Below the pieces are notes generated by a model. That model was not told the DNA's origin. It was given only the letters and a program-made list of their open reading frames with translations, and searched no databases. DNA of 64,000 nucleotides from Rossellomorea marisflavi (GTDB taxonomy: Bacteria > Bacillota > Bacilli > Bacillales > Bacillaceae_B). Position numbers and translations under genes: made by a program. Location of the stretch: positions 414,001-478,000 of the forward strand of contig NZ_CP047095.1 of assembly GCF_009806575.1 (NCBI RefSeq), in the 5' to 3' direction. Shown piece after piece: positions 42,632 through 52,545 of the stretch. Every line of letters starts with the position of its first letter. Position 1 is the first letter of the stretch.

Positions 42632-43126
42632 ATGAATGGAATGGATACGGGGAACATTGCGTACGCAGTGATCAAGGGAGGTCCGCTTGCACCGGATCTC
42701 AATGGGAACGTCTTTTTTCACGAAGTGAAGGGAGGAGTGGAAGTCATGGTAGAGGTGAGGGGGCTTCCACCTTATAAAGAAGGGAAGAATGGAGAGAAAC
42801 CAATCGGTCCCCATGGTTTCCACCTTCATGAGAAGGGGATATGCGAAATTGGAGACCCTGCTGACCCTTTTACATCTGCGGGCGGTCATTGGAATCCAGG
42901 AGCCCAGCCGCATGGCAATCACGCAGGGGATTTTCCCGTCCTGTTTTCAAATGAGGGGTATGCCCGGATGTCTTTCTTCACCAATAAATTCAGTGTGAAG
43001 GATGTGGTGGGAAAGGGCGTGATCATCCACCAGAGTCCAGATGATTTCCGGTCACAGCCTTCAGGTGATGCGGGTAAACGCCTAGCCTGCGGAGTCATCG
43101 TTCCCTATACCAAATCGCCAATATAA
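42632..43126 (+). CDS. sodC: Cu,Zn superoxide dismutase family protein (no signal peptide)
   Basis: A 164-aa SodC-type protein. Metal ligands are present: GFHLHEKG (H64, H66), AGGHWNP (H86), HGNHAGDFP (H97, D100) and VIIHQSPDDF (H133). The disulfide partners C71 and C153 and the catalytic Arg (GKRLACG, R150) are kept. It should disproportionate superoxide. B. subtilis YojM is a secreted lipoprotein; this protein has no signal peptide or lipobox with ATG 42632 (AAGGAGGG upstream), so it may be cytosolic or the leader has been lost. Confidence 0.85.
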   Translation: MNGMDTGNIAYAVIKGGPLAPDLNGNVFFHEVKGGVEVMVEVRGLPPYKEGKNGEKPIGPHGFHLHEKGICEIGDPADPFTSAGGHWNPGAQPHGNHAGDFPVLFSNEGYARMSFFTNKFSVKDVVGKGVIIHQSPDDFRSQPSGDAGKRLACGVIVPYTKSPI

Positions 43127-43129
43127 TAG

Positions 43130-43166
43130 AAAAAATCGTACAGAACACGCGCTGTACGATTTTTTT
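43130..43166. terminator. bidirectional terminator
   Basis: AAAAATCGTACAG pairs with CTGTACGATTTTTTT. It serves sodC and the convergent NSS transporter gene. Confidence 0.9.
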
Positions 43167-43173
43167 CTTCTAT

Positions 43174-44517
43174 TTAATAAAAGCCGAGCATATTGAGCAT
43201 GATCACAATGATGAAAAGTGGTGCAACGAAGCGGATCAGGAAGAACCAAACTTCGAAAATACCTTTCTTCAAGCTGCTCCCGCTTTTCAGCTCTTCATAG
43301 AGAGCCGTCTTCTTCATCTTCAGAGGGACAAAGATGGATATCAGCAGGCACCCGAGCGGTAATAATACGTTGCTTACGGCAAAATCGGCAAGATCAAAGA
43401 TGATCTTATCGAATAGAGTAATGTCGCTGAGTACCCCATAAGAGAGAGCGGATGGGATTCCGAAAATGAAGATGGCAATCCCGATGATCCATGCCCACTT
43501 TGTCCTCTTTGTTGGATCATTCTTCGCGATGACCGATACGATGATTTCAAGCATGGAGAATGCTGAAGTCAAGGCTGCGAACAGGAAGAGGATCAGGAAC
43601 GCAATGAAGAACAGCATTCCGAATGGCAGCTGGTTGAAGATCGTCGGCAGCACGTTGAACAGGAGAACAGGTCCTGCGTTAGGCTCGAGTCCGAATGCGA
43701 AGACCGCCGGAAAGATGGCAAGGCCAGCAAGGAGCACGATGAAGATATTCATGATGACGATGGACACAGCCGAACGCGGCAGGCTCTGGTTTTTCGGAAG
43801 ATAGGAGCTATACGTCAGCATGACCGATACCCCGACGCTCAGGGTGAAGAACGATTGTCCCATGGCTTCCAGGATCGTGCGCGGGGTGACCTTGGAGAAA
43901 TCCGGCAGAAGAAGGAATCGGACACCTTCTCCCGCTCCGTCAAGGGTCACAGCACGAAGGACCAGCACAATGAAAAGGACGAACAGGGCAGGCATCATGA
44001 TCTTGCTGGCACGCTCGATTCCCTGCTGAACGCCTTTGGCTACGACGACGATGGTCATCAGGATGAAGATGAGCTGTACGATGACACTCACCCACGGATC
44101 AGCAATGGTGGATCCGAATACCTCACCGTACTGATCCGAGGTCAATCCGTTCAGTTGTCCGGTGATGGCCTTGAACAGATAGATGACGATCCATCCGCCT
44201 ACGACACTGTAGAAGGATAGCAGGATGAAGGATGCGACCATCCCGAGGACTCCGATCCAGTGCCACTGGGTTCCCGGGGCAATCTTTTTATACGAATCGA
44301 TCGCATTGCTTTGGGCGGTCCTTCCGATGGAGAATTCCGCCAGCAACAGGGGGAGGCCAAGGAATAAAGTGAAAAGGATGAAGATCAGGAAGAATGCGCC
44401 GCCTCCGTTCTGCCCTGCAATATACGGGAATTTCCAGATTGCGCCTAAACCGATGGCCGATCCTGCAGCAGCAAGGATGAAGCCGAGTTTGGATGACCAT
44501 TGTTCACGTTGACTCAT
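43174..44517 (-). CDS. neurotransmitter:sodium symporter (NSS/SNF) family transporter
   Basis: A 447-aa Na+-coupled amino-acid transporter of the LeuT fold with about eleven helices. TM1 has the unwound sodium/substrate motif [20 protein letters not shown], and TM6 has [15 protein letters not shown], the MhsT/LeuT region. ATG 44517 follows AAAGGAG; the longer frame runs into the leader. A T-box leader with a probable UUC (Phe) specifier precedes it, so an aromatic amino acid, perhaps phenylalanine, is the likely substrate (inference). Related to B. subtilis YocR/YhdH. Confidence 0.9.
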   Translation of the reverse strand: MSQREQWSSKLGFILAAAGSAIGLGAIWKFPYIAGQNGGGAFFLIFILFTLFLGLPLLLAEFSIGRTAQSNAIDSYKKIAPGTQWHWIGVLGMVASFILLSFYSVVGGWIVIYLFKAITGQLNGLTSDQYGEVFGSTIADPWVSVIVQLIFILMTIVVVAKGVQQGIERASKIMMPALFVLFIVLVLRAVTLDGAGEGVRFLLLPDFSKVTPRTILEAMGQSFFTLSVGVSVMLTYSSYLPKNQSLPRSAVSIVIMNIFIVLLAGLAIFPAVFAFGLEPNAGPVLLFNVLPTIFNQLPFGMLFFIAFLILFLFAALTSAFSMLEIIVSVIAKNDPTKRTKWAWIIGIAIFIFGIPSALSYGVLSDITLFDKIIFDLADFAVSNVLLPLGCLLISIFVPLKMKKTALYEELKSGSSLKKGIFEVWFFLIRFVAPLFIIVIMLNMLGFY

Positions 44518-44560
44518 GGGTTGATCTCCTTTCTGTTTATGGTTGTCGCCCGAAGACAAT

Positions 44561-44800
44561 AAAAAAATCGCCCCTACATATCGTAGGGACGATTGGATAT
44601 CGCGGTACCACCCTAGTTATGGGACAAGCCCATCACTCTTCGGAAATAACGGCATACACCGTCTTTTGATCTCGTCAAAAGAAGCTCGGGAATCGAAATT
44701 CACTTACCGCATGTGTACCGATTTGCACCAACCATCGGCTCTCTTGAACAGGGAAGGGTTTGCTACTTGGTTCCTTCAAAGCTTTTCGTTATTTAGGTTA
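44561..44800 (-). ncRNA. T-box riboswitch, probable Phe (UUC) specifier
   Basis: Minus strand: the specifier loop shows AGTA on the 5' side and GAA-T-TTC-G on the 3' side (TTC at 44695-44697), between stems GGAA/TTCC. AGAGAGCCGATGGTTGGTG is the distal stem I; the T-box sequence AGGGTGGTACCGCG lies at 44601-44614, followed by a terminator stem (TCGTCCCTAC/GTAGGGGCGA) and seven T (44561-44594). Uncharged tRNA would favour antitermination and expression of the NSS transporter. The Phe reading rests on manual alignment to the glyQS pattern. Confidence 0.88.
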
Positions 44801-44807
44801 TACAATT

Positions 44808-44835
44808 TTTATCATGGATTGAAGTACATTGTCAA
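44808..44835 (-). promoter_or_regulatory. SigA promoter of the T-box transcript
   Basis: Minus-strand TTGACA and GATAAA separated by 16 nt, just upstream of the T-box leader. Confidence 0.55.
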
Positions 44836-44930
44836 TGTCTTTTCTGAAATTGACCGTGATGTGCTCAGATTGAGTTCAGGGACAATCTCAAGTAAGATAA
44901 GAGAAAAACGAATGGAAAGTGTGTTTATAC

Positions 44931-46040
44931 ATGAAATCGACGATCGTCATCGGTGCCGGGATCCTCGGGGCCTCGACCGCTTATCATCTCGCAAGGAAAG
45001 GGGCGGATGTCCTGGTCGTGGACAGGGGGGACACGGGGCAGGCAACCGCGGCTGCAGCAGGTATCGTCTGTCCCTGGTTGTCTCAGCGCCGCAACAAAAT
45101 ATGGTACAAGCTTGCTAAGGGAGGAGCGGCCTACTATCCGGAACTCATCAAGATGCTGGAGGAGGATGGCGAGCATGACACGGGGTATGCACGTGTAGGG
45201 GCTCTCAGTCTCCATACGGATGAGAAGAAACTGGATGGAATGATGGAGAGGGCCTTGAAAAGGCGGGAGGACGCTCCGGAAATCGGAGAACTGACAAAAT
45301 TGACGGCAGAAGAAACCCGGGCCCTTTTCCCGCTTCTATCCGATGAATACAGAGCCGTCCATGTATCAGGGGCGGCTCGGGTGGACGGACGTGCTATCTG
45401 CAAAGCACTCTTGGCAGCTGCGGAGAAACGCGGTGCGATCCTCAGGCAAGGGAATGCCCGGCTCCTGAAAGAGGGAAGGGGGATCATGCTCGATAACGAA
45501 AAGATTGAAGCAGATCGTGTGATTGTCACGGCCGGCGTGTGGGCGAAGGAATTGTTTGCTCCACTCGGAATCGACATGGATGTCACATCGCAGAAAGCCC
45601 AAATCATCCATCTCAATGAAACGGGAGCTGATACGGATGAGTGGCCCGTCGTCATGCCGCCCAATGATCAATACCTGCTTGCTTTTCCTGAAGGAAGGAT
45701 CGTCGCAGGGGCCACCCACGAAAATGATGCCGTCAACGGACGGGTCACCGCAGGAGGTATGCTTGAGATCCTTTCAAAAGCGATGGCCATCGCACCTGGT
45801 CTACATGAGAGTGAAGTGGTTGAAACACGAGTCGGCTATCGCCCATTTACCCCAGGGTTCCTGCCTGTGTTCGGATACATGCCAGGCCTCGACGGGATCC
45901 TCTTTGCCAACGGCCTCGGGGCGTCGGGTCTGACGGCTGGCCCGTTCCTTGGATCTCAGCTCGCGAAGCTGGCACTTGGAGAAGAGACCGATCTGGATCC
46001 TGCAGACTATGATATAAACGGAGCGGTCCGTAACCCGTAA
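44931..46040 (+). CDS. FAD-dependent amine/amino-acid oxidoreductase (DAO family)
   Basis: A 369-aa flavoprotein. The dinucleotide-binding motif is VIGAGILGASTAYHLA at the N-terminus; VITAGVWAKELFAP is the second FAD contact and RVGYRPFTPGFLPVFG plus NGLGASGLTAGP the C-terminal FAD site. It belongs to the DAO family with glycine oxidase and D-amino-acid dehydrogenases; the substrate is unknown. ATG 44931 has only a weak GGAAAG upstream; GTG 44919 in frame is an alternative. It diverges from the T-box-controlled transporter, so an amino-acid substrate is plausible. Confidence 0.82.
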   Translation: MKSTIVIGAGILGASTAYHLARKGADVLVVDRGDTGQATAAAAGIVCPWLSQRRNKIWYKLAKGGAAYYPELIKMLEEDGEHDTGYARVGALSLHTDEKKLDGMMERALKRREDAPEIGELTKLTAEETRALFPLLSDEYRAVHVSGAARVDGRAICKALLAAAEKRGAILRQGNARLLKEGRGIMLDNEKIEADRVIVTAGVWAKELFAPLGIDMDVTSQKAQIIHLNETGADTDEWPVVMPPNDQYLLAFPEGRIVAGATHENDAVNGRVTAGGMLEILSKAMAIAPGLHESEVVETRVGYRPFTPGFLPVFGYMPGLDGILFANGLGASGLTAGPFLGSQLAKLALGEETDLDPADYDINGAVRNP

Positions 46041-46121
46041 TTCCCACTATTTTTTACAAGTCATCCCCTTTATAATAGAGGGAGTGAACTGAGAATTTAT
46101 AGAAAAAGGTGTTAAATCGAT

Positions 46122-47678
46122 ATGAGTCTATTAACAGTCAAAAACCTGACCCACGGCTTCGGTGACCGTGCGATCTTCAATGATGTGTCCTTCCGTCTGT
46201 TGAAAGGGGAACACATTGGCCTGATCGGGGCGAACGGGGAAGGTAAATCGACATTCATGAATATCATTACAGGCAAGCTTGAACCAGACGAAGGAAAGGT
46301 GGAATGGGCGAAACGGATCCGGATCGGATACTTGGATCAGCATGCCCAATTGAAGCAGGGGATGACAATCCGCGACGTCCTGAAGACGGCCTTCCAATAT
46401 CTCTTCGATATGGAAACCGAGATGAATGAGCTTTTCGGCAAGATGGGGGACGCATCCCCTGAAGAGTTGGAGGACCTTCTTGAAGAGACAGGTACCCTGC
46501 AAGAAGCACTGACGAATAATGATTTTTACGTCATCGATGCCAAGGTGGAAGAAATCGGACGTGGACTGGGGCTTGATGATATCGGCCTTGATAAAGATGT
46601 CCACGACCTGAGCGGCGGACAGCGGACGAAGGTCCTTCTTGCCAAACTCCTTCTTGAAAAGCCCGATATCCTGCTTCTCGATGAGCCGACCAACTATCTG
46701 GATGAGCAGCACATCGAGTGGCTGAAGCGATATCTTCAAGAGTATGAGAATGCCTTTATCCTTATCTCCCATGATATCCCGTTCCTCAACAGCGTCATCA
46801 ACCTGATCTACCATATGGAAAATCAGGAGCTGAACCGCTACGCAGGAGACTATCATGAATTCAAGAAAGTCCACGAAATGAAGCGTCAGCAGCTCGAGTC
46901 TGCCTATAAGAAACAGCAGCAGGAGATCTCGAATCTCAAAGACTTCGTGGCCCGTAACAAAGCGAGGGTTTCGACCCGGAATATGGCCATGTCCCGTCAG
47001 AAAAAGCTCGATAAGATGGAAGTCATCGAGCTTGCATCCGAAAAGCCGAAGCCTGAATTCAACTTCAAGCTTGCGAGGACGGCCGGCCGTGTCATCTTCG
47101 AAACGAAGGATCTTGTCATCGGATATGATGAGCCATTATCAAGACCCCTTAACCTGAAAATGGAACGGGGTCAGAAGATCGCCCTCTCAGGAGCCAACGG
47201 AATCGGAAAAACGACCCTCCTCAGAAGCATACTGGGCGAGATCAAGCCGATCTCCGGCAGCGTAGAGCTTGGTGAGTATCTTCATATCGGATACTTCGAG
47301 CAGGAGATCAAAACCGAAAACCGCAATACCTGCATTGAAGAGGTGTGGAATGAATTCCCTTCCCTCAATCAGGCGGAAGTGCGTGCCGCCCTGGCCAAAT
47401 GCGGACTTACGACGAAGCATATCGAGAGCAAGGTGGAAGTGCTGAGCGGTGGGGAAAAAGCGAAGGTGCGCCTGTGCAAACTCATGAACAACGAATCCAA
47501 TGTCCTTGTGTTCGATGAACCAACGAATCACTTGGATGTGGAAGCGAAGGAAGAGTTGAAGCGCGCTTTGAAGGAATACAAGGGAAGCGTCCTCCTCATC
47601 AGTCATGAACCTGATTTCTATCAGGATGTGGCTACCGAAGTTTGGAACTGTGAATCATGGACAACGAAACTATTCTAA
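46122..47678 (+). CDS. yfmM: ABC-F family ATPase YfmM
   Basis: A 518-aa soluble protein with two ABC domains and no membrane part, the same length as B. subtilis YfmM. Domain 1: GANGEGKST and LSGGQRTK with LLLDEPTNYLD. Domain 2: GANGIGKTT and LSGGEKAK with LVFDEPTNHLD. The linker (P-site tRNA interaction motif) is rich in Lys and Gln (residues 245-305). ABC-F proteins act on the ribosome and relieve stalling or give antibiotic protection; no resistance claim follows from sequence alone. Confidence 0.92.
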   Translation: MSLLTVKNLTHGFGDRAIFNDVSFRLLKGEHIGLIGANGEGKSTFMNIITGKLEPDEGKVEWAKRIRIGYLDQHAQLKQGMTIRDVLKTAFQYLFDMETEMNELFGKMGDASPEELEDLLEETGTLQEALTNNDFYVIDAKVEEIGRGLGLDDIGLDKDVHDLSGGQRTKVLLAKLLLEKPDILLLDEPTNYLDEQHIEWLKRYLQEYENAFILISHDIPFLNSVINLIYHMENQELNRYAGDYHEFKKVHEMKRQQLESAYKKQQQEISNLKDFVARNKARVSTRNMAMSRQKKLDKMEVIELASEKPKPEFNFKLARTAGRVIFETKDLVIGYDEPLSRPLNLKMERGQKIALSGANGIGKTTLLRSILGEIKPISGSVELGEYLHIGYFEQEIKTENRNTCIEEVWNEFPSLNQAEVRAALAKCGLTTKHIESKVEVLSGGEKAKVRLCKLMNNESNVLVFDEPTNHLDVEAKEELKRALKEYKGSVLLISHEPDFYQDVATEVWNCESWTTKLF

Positions 47679-47699
47679 TAGGCTAGGCTTGAATATAAG

Positions 47700-47728
47700 G
47701 ACGCGGGCGCTGTGCCCGTGTCTTTTTT
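47700..47728 (+). terminator. rho-independent terminator
   Basis: GACGCGGGC pairs with GCCCGTGTC (9 bp with one G-T), followed by six T. Confidence 0.85.
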
Positions 47729-47792
47729 ATCACGAGAGACGATCAGGAAATTTATTCTATTGCTTTTCCTGGAACGTCTATGATATTTTATA

Positions 47793-47806
47793 TGTAACCG
47801 GTTACA
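47793..47806 (+). promoter_or_regulatory. RbsR/CcpA-type operator of the rbs operon
   Basis: TGTAACCGGTTACA is a perfect palindrome close to the cre consensus (TGWAARCGYTWNCW) and to LacI-family operators. It lies 19 nt before rbsR, downstream of a possible promoter (TTGCTT at 47760, GATATT at 47782), so binding of RbsR or CcpA there would block the operon. Confidence 0.8.
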
Positions 47807-47824
47807 CGAAAGAAGTGAAAGCAC

Positions 47825-48802
47825 ATGGTCACAATCAGAGATGTAGCAAAGAAAGCAGGGGTTTCCGTTGCCACGGTTTCCCGGGTGCTCAATGATAATG
47901 GATACGTCGGGGCCGATACACGAAAAAAAGTGATGAAGGCCATCGAAGAGCTGAACTACAGCCCGAATGAAGTGGCCCGCTCCTTATATAAGCGGGAATC
48001 GAGACTGATCGGTCTGCTTCTTCCCGATATCACGAATCCGTTCTTCCCGCAGCTGGCCCGTGGAGTAGAGGATGAACTGAGTGAATCCGGGTTCAGGCTC
48101 CTTCTGGGAAACAGTGATGAGCATGTGCAAAAAGAAATGGATTACATCCAGACGTTCATCCAGAACAATGTAGTTGGAATCATATCGGCGACCAACCACG
48201 TCGATTACCATATATACGATGAAGTGAAAGCACCGCTGGTCCTCCTGGATCGCACCACAGACCACCACCCGGCCGTCTATGCCGATGGACGGGAAGGAGG
48301 GAAGCTTGCGGCAAGGACCCTGATCGAAAAGGGTTCCCGCAAGATCACCATCCTGAAAGGTCCTGCCCATATCAAACCGGCGCGTGACCGGTTCCAAGGC
48401 GCCATTGAAGAACTGAGTCAGGAGGAAGTCGACTTCTCGGTTCTCTCCACCACCTCTTATTCCTTCGAAGAAGCCTTGGTGTGGGCAAAGGAATTGTTCG
48501 AGCAGTTCCCTGATACCGACGGAGTGATTGCAAGCAATGACATCGTGGGGATTGCCGCGATTCACGAGGCACTGAAGAGGGGGAAACGCATCCCTGAAGA
48601 CGTGCAGATCATCGGGTATGATGACATCCCACAGAGCAGGCTGTCCTATCCGACGCTGACGACGATCCGACAGCCTGCCTATGAAATGGGAAGGGAAGCG
48701 GCAAGGCTGCTCATTACCATGATACGAAAAGAACCCATCACTCAATCCACCATCCAGATGCCGGTGGAACTCATAGAAAGAAACACGACAAGAAAGGGAT
48801 GA
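47825..48802 (+). CDS. rbsR: ribose operon repressor RbsR (LacI family)
   Basis: A 325-aa LacI-family repressor. The HTH is at residues 3-25 (TIRDVAKKAGVSVATVSRVL) with a hinge helix SPNEVARSL, then a periplasmic-binding-protein-like sensor domain. The gene begins 19 nt after the palindrome at 47793 and heads rbsKDACB, so it is autoregulated and presumably released by ribose or a derivative. ATG 47825 with GAAAGAAGTGAAAG upstream. Its stop overlaps the next coding region. Confidence 0.93.
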   Translation: MVTIRDVAKKAGVSVATVSRVLNDNGYVGADTRKKVMKAIEELNYSPNEVARSLYKRESRLIGLLLPDITNPFFPQLARGVEDELSESGFRLLLGNSDEHVQKEMDYIQTFIQNNVVGIISATNHVDYHIYDEVKAPLVLLDRTTDHHPAVYADGREGGKLAARTLIEKGSRKITILKGPAHIKPARDRFQGAIEELSQEEVDFSVLSTTSYSFEEALVWAKELFEQFPDTDGVIASNDIVGIAAIHEALKRGKRIPEDVQIIGYDDIPQSRLSYPTLTTIRQPAYEMGREAARLLITMIRKEPITQSTIQMPVELIERNTTRKG

Positions 48803-48804
48803 CC

Positions 48805-49698
48805 ATGATGAAACCACCAAAAATCGCCGTGATCGGCAGCTCCTCCATGGACCTGGTTGTAACGGCCGACAGACGCCCGGGAGCAGGGGAAACCATCCTC
48901 GGAGAAGCATTCAGTACCGTACCAGGAGGAAAAGGCGCAAACCAGGCAGTAGCAGCTGCGAGACTCGGGGCCGACGTTCATATGATCGGCAGGGTCGGAG
49001 ATGACGCATATGGCCAGGAGATTGTGGCGAACCTGAAGGCAAACGGCGTCATGACAGACTATGTGGAACCGGTTACAGATGTGAGCAGCGGGACGGCTCA
49101 CATCGTATTGGCCGAAGGAGACAATAGCATCATCGTCGTCAAAGGAGCCAACGATCATGTAACCCCATCATACGTAAAAAAAGCTCTTCCCCTTTTAAAA
49201 GAGTGCGATTTGGTCATGATCCAGCAGGAAGTTCCGGAAGAAACGGTAATCGAGACGGCGGGGCTGTGCAGGGCGATCGGAGTGCCACTGCTGCTGAACC
49301 CGGCGCCGGCAAGGGAAATCCCCGCTACAGTGATTGAACAGGTGGCCTATCTGACACCGAATGAACATGAGGCAGGGCTTCTCTTCCCCGGTGCAAACCT
49401 ATCGGAAGTCCTCAGAAAATATCCGAACAAGCTCTTCATTACAGAAGGCTCTGCAGGTGTGCGCTATTCTGACGGTGCAGAAGAGAAACTCGTACCCTCC
49501 TTCAAGGTGGAAGCAGTGGACACGACGGGAGCAGGAGATACGTTCAATGCTGCCCTTGGAGTGGCAGTGGCCGAAGGGAAACCCCTTGAAGAGTGCCTTC
49601 GTTTTGCCAATCGGGCAGCATCCATTTCCGTGACAGGCTTCGGTGCCCAAGGTGGAATGCCGACCCGGGAAGAAGTCGAGAGGGGGCTGGAAGAATGA
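48805..49698 (+). CDS. rbsK: ribokinase RbsK
   Basis: A 297-aa PfkB-family kinase that makes ribose-5-phosphate from ribose and ATP. N-terminal signature PGGKGANQAVAAARLGA and C-terminal signature DTTGAGDTFNAA with the catalytic Asp. ATG 48805 is preceded by AAAGGG at a good distance; an ATG at 48799 overlaps the rbsR stop. Its stop overlaps the rbsD start (ATGA). Confidence 0.95.
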   Translation: MMKPPKIAVIGSSSMDLVVTADRRPGAGETILGEAFSTVPGGKGANQAVAAARLGADVHMIGRVGDDAYGQEIVANLKANGVMTDYVEPVTDVSSGTAHIVLAEGDNSIIVVKGANDHVTPSYVKKALPLLKECDLVMIQQEVPEETVIETAGLCRAIGVPLLLNPAPAREIPATVIEQVAYLTPNEHEAGLLFPGANLSEVLRKYPNKLFITEGSAGVRYSDGAEEKLVPSFKVEAVDTTGAGDTFNAALGVAVAEGKPLEECLRFANRAASISVTGFGAQGGMPTREEVERGLEE

Positions 49699-50081
49699 AA
49701 CGAAATGGAATCCTCAATAGTGAAATCGCCAAAGTACTGGCCGACCTGGGACATACCGATACAGTCGTCATTGCAGATGCAGGGCTCCCCATACCGCCTC
49801 ATGTGAAGAAGATCGATCTGGCATTAAAAGGAGGGGTTCCATCTTTCCTTGATGTGGTGGATATTCTCCTGAATGAGATGGTGGTGGAGCGAATGACAGC
49901 AGCCGGCGAACTGGAACAGAATCCCCATGTTCATCAGGGACTGCAACAGCGCTTTGAACAGATCGAATACATTTCTCATGAAGAGCTGAAGCATCAGCTC
50001 CAATCAGCAAGGACCGTCATACGGACAGGTGAAATCACCCCGTATGCCAACTGCATCCTGCATGCCGGTGTAACGTTTTAA
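49695..50081 (+). CDS. rbsD: D-ribose pyranase RbsD
   Basis: A 128-aa enzyme that interconverts the pyranose and furanose forms of ribose. It shows the family start [22 protein letters not shown] with the catalytic His of [14 protein letters not shown], and the C-terminal [14 protein letters not shown]. The ATG overlaps the rbsK stop (ATGA), a sign of coupled translation. Usual length for the family. Confidence 0.95.
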   Translation: MKRNGILNSEIAKVLADLGHTDTVVIADAGLPIPPHVKKIDLALKGGVPSFLDVVDILLNEMVVERMTAAGELEQNPHVHQGLQQRFEQIEYISHEELKHQLQSARTVIRTGEITPYANCILHAGVTF

Positions 50082-50095
50082 AAGGAGGGAATCTC

Positions 50096-51586
50096 ATGGA
50101 AATCCGCATGGATCACATTCATAAAGCCTTCGGTCAAAATAAGGTCCTTGAAGGTGTGGACATCCATATCCGTGGAGGAGAAATCCACGCATTGATGGGT
50201 GAGAACGGAGCAGGGAAGTCCACCCTCATGAACATTTTGACGGGTCTTCACAAAAAAGATCAGGGTACCATCACCATCGACGGTGTGGAAAGAACCTTTG
50301 ATAACCCAAAAGAGGCAGAAGAGTTCGGCATAGCCTTCATCCACCAGGAGTTGAACATCTGGCCTGAGATGACGGTGCTGGAAAACCTCTTCATCAACAA
50401 AGAGCCGATCACGTCATTCGGGCTCATTCAGACCAATAAAATGAAAGCGGTTGCCAAAAGGCAGTTCGACCGCCTGGCCATCTCCATCCCGCTTCATAAG
50501 GAAGCAGGGAAGTGCTCGGTCGGGGAGCAGCAGATGATTGAGATTGCCAAGGCCCTGATGACCGATGCGAAAGTGATCATCATGGATGAGCCGACTGCAG
50601 CCCTAACCGACAGGGAAATCGAGAAGCTATTTGATGTGATCCGCTCCTTGAAAAAGTCGGGCGTCTCGATTGTTTATATTTCTCATCGGATGGAAGAAAT
50701 CTTCACCATCTGCGACACCATCACCGTCATGCGTGATGGACGGACGGTAGACACGACACCGATTCCTGAAACGAACTTCAACGACGTGGTGAGGAAGATG
50801 GTCGGGAGGGAATTGACCGATCGCTTCCCAGAGAGAACCAGCAACCCCGGGGAAATCATCCTTGAAGTCAAAGGGCTGACGCGAAAAGGTGTGTTCGAAA
50901 ATGTGAGTTTCCAAGTAAGAGAGGGGGAAATCGTCGGGGTATCGGGACTGATGGGAGCAGGTCGCACTGAGATCATGCGCACCATATTCGGTCTTGATGG
51001 CAGATATGAAGGGGACATCCTGGTGGCCGGTAAGAACGTTACCGTCAAAAACCCGAATCAAGCGGTGGAACTCGGACTTGGTTTCATCACGGAGGATCGG
51101 AAAGAAGAAGGGCTCATCCTCGATTTCTCCATCAAAGACAACATCGTCCTCCCGAGTCTCTTCAGTTTTACCAAGAACGGTTTGATCAAGGACAAGCAGG
51201 AGGAAGAATTTGTCGAACTCCTAATCAAGCGCCTGACAATCAAAACAGAATCGGCCATGACCTCCGCGAAGAATCTCTCCGGTGGAAATCAGCAGAAGGT
51301 CGTCATTGCCAAGTGGATCGGGATCGGTCCGAAAGTCCTCATCCTCGACGAACCGACACGGGGAGTCGATGTGGGAGCGAAGCGGGAAATCTACCAGCTG
51401 ATGAATGAACTGACGGACCGCGGAGTCGCCATCATCATGGTCTCATCCGAACTTCCCGAAGTACTGGGAATGAGTGACCGGGTGATCGTTATCCATGAGG
51501 GCAAGGTTTCGGGTGAATTACCAGGCAAAGAAGCAACGCAGGAAAAAATTATGACGCTGGCAACAGGAGGTCAGATCAATGAATAA
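50096..51586 (+). CDS. rbsA: ribose ABC transporter ATP-binding protein RbsA
   Basis: A 496-aa double ATPase. Domain 1 has GENGAGKST and a shortened signature CSVGEQQ; domain 2 has the variant Walker [10 protein letters not shown] (no Lys) and LSGGNQQK with [11 protein letters not shown], as in all RbsA/XylG proteins. It energises ribose import with RbsC. AAAGGAGGG precedes ATG 50096. The end overlaps rbsC by 8 nt. Confidence 0.95.
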   Translation: MEIRMDHIHKAFGQNKVLEGVDIHIRGGEIHALMGENGAGKSTLMNILTGLHKKDQGTITIDGVERTFDNPKEAEEFGIAFIHQELNIWPEMTVLENLFINKEPITSFGLIQTNKMKAVAKRQFDRLAISIPLHKEAGKCSVGEQQMIEIAKALMTDAKVIIMDEPTAALTDREIEKLFDVIRSLKKSGVSIVYISHRMEEIFTICDTITVMRDGRTVDTTPIPETNFNDVVRKMVGRELTDRFPERTSNPGEIILEVKGLTRKGVFENVSFQVREGEIVGVSGLMGAGRTEIMRTIFGLDGRYEGDILVAGKNVTVKNPNQAVELGLGFITEDRKEEGLILDFSIKDNIVLPSLFSFTKNGLIKDKQEEEFVELLIKRLTIKTESAMTSAKNLSGGNQQKVVIAKWIGIGPKVLILDEPTRGVDVGAKREIYQLMNELTDRGVAIIMVSSELPEVLGMSDRVIVIHEGKVSGELPGKEATQEKIMTLATGGQINE

Positions 51587-52535
51587 CGCACTCAATCGAA
51601 CCAATCACGTAGGAAGTTTCATGCAGAAACTCGGACCATTCTTGGGACTGCTCGTCCTGATCGTGACCGTTTCCATCATCAATCCCAGTTTCCTCGAACC
51701 ATTGAACTTATTGAATCTTTTACGTCAAGTAGCCATCAACGCCTTGATCGCATATGGCATGACCTTCGTCATCCTGACGGGAGGAATCGACCTCTCCGTC
51801 GGGTCCATACTCGCACTCTCAAGCGCCCTGATGGCAGGGATGATGGTGTCGGGTCTCGATCCGATCCTGGCCGTCCTCATCGGATGTATCCTTGGGGCCA
51901 TCATGGGAGCAGTCAACGGTCTCCTCATCACGAAAGGGAAAATGGCACCGTTCATCGCCACCCTGGCAACGATGACCATGTTCCGCGGATTGACCCTGGT
52001 GTACACCGACGGGAATCCGATCACGGGTCTTGGAGACAACTATGCCTTCCAACTATTCGGAAGAGGCTATTTCCTTGGGATCCCGGTACCGGCCATCACC
52101 ATGTTGCTTGCTTTCGCCATCCTCTGGGTGATCCTTCATAAAACGCCGTTCGGACGTAAAACATATGCCATCGGAGGCAATGAAAAAGCAGCGCTCATTT
52201 CAGGTATCAAAGTATCAAGAATGAAAATCATGATCTATTCACTCGCAGGCTTGCTTGCCGCACTTGCAGGCGCCATCCTCACGTCACGATTGAACTCCGC
52301 CCAGCCGACAGCAGGTACATCTTATGAGCTCGACGCCATTGCGGCCGTCGTACTTGGTGGAACATCCCTTTCCGGTGGACGCGGCTTGATTGTCGGAACA
52401 CTGATCGGTGCCCTGATCATCGGGACTCTGAACAACGGATTAAACTTACTCGGCGTATCGTCCTTCTTCCAAATGGTCGTGAAGGGGATCGTCATCATCA
52501 TCGCCGTATTAATCGATCGAAAGAAAGCAGCATAG
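51579..52535 (+). CDS. rbsC: ribose ABC transporter permease RbsC
   Basis: A 318-aa membrane permease with about ten helices. It contains the family motif [22 protein letters not shown]-like segment (residues 50-75), the cytoplasmic EAA-type loop [12 protein letters not shown] and the final [13 protein letters not shown]. It forms a dimer with RbsA. GGAGGTCAGATCA precedes ATG 51579. Confidence 0.95.
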   Translation: MNNALNRTNHVGSFMQKLGPFLGLLVLIVTVSIINPSFLEPLNLLNLLRQVAINALIAYGMTFVILTGGIDLSVGSILALSSALMAGMMVSGLDPILAVLIGCILGAIMGAVNGLLITKGKMAPFIATLATMTMFRGLTLVYTDGNPITGLGDNYAFQLFGRGYFLGIPVPAITMLLAFAILWVILHKTPFGRKTYAIGGNEKAALISGIKVSRMKIMIYSLAGLLAALAGAILTSRLNSAQPTAGTSYELDAIAAVVLGGTSLSGGRGLIVGTLIGALIIGTLNNGLNLLGVSSFFQMVVKGIVIIIAVLIDRKKAA

Positions 52536-52545
52536 GAGGTTCCAC

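Noticed and set aside
44681-44700. Glycine (GGU) specifier for the T-box
   Set aside because: GGT lies on the 5' side of the GAA loop motif; by comparison with glyQS the specifier follows GAA, which gives UUC.
44543-45118. 191-aa plus-strand frame over the T-box and the start of the DAO gene
   Set aside because: It runs through the T-box terminator and specifier region on the opposite strand and has no family features.
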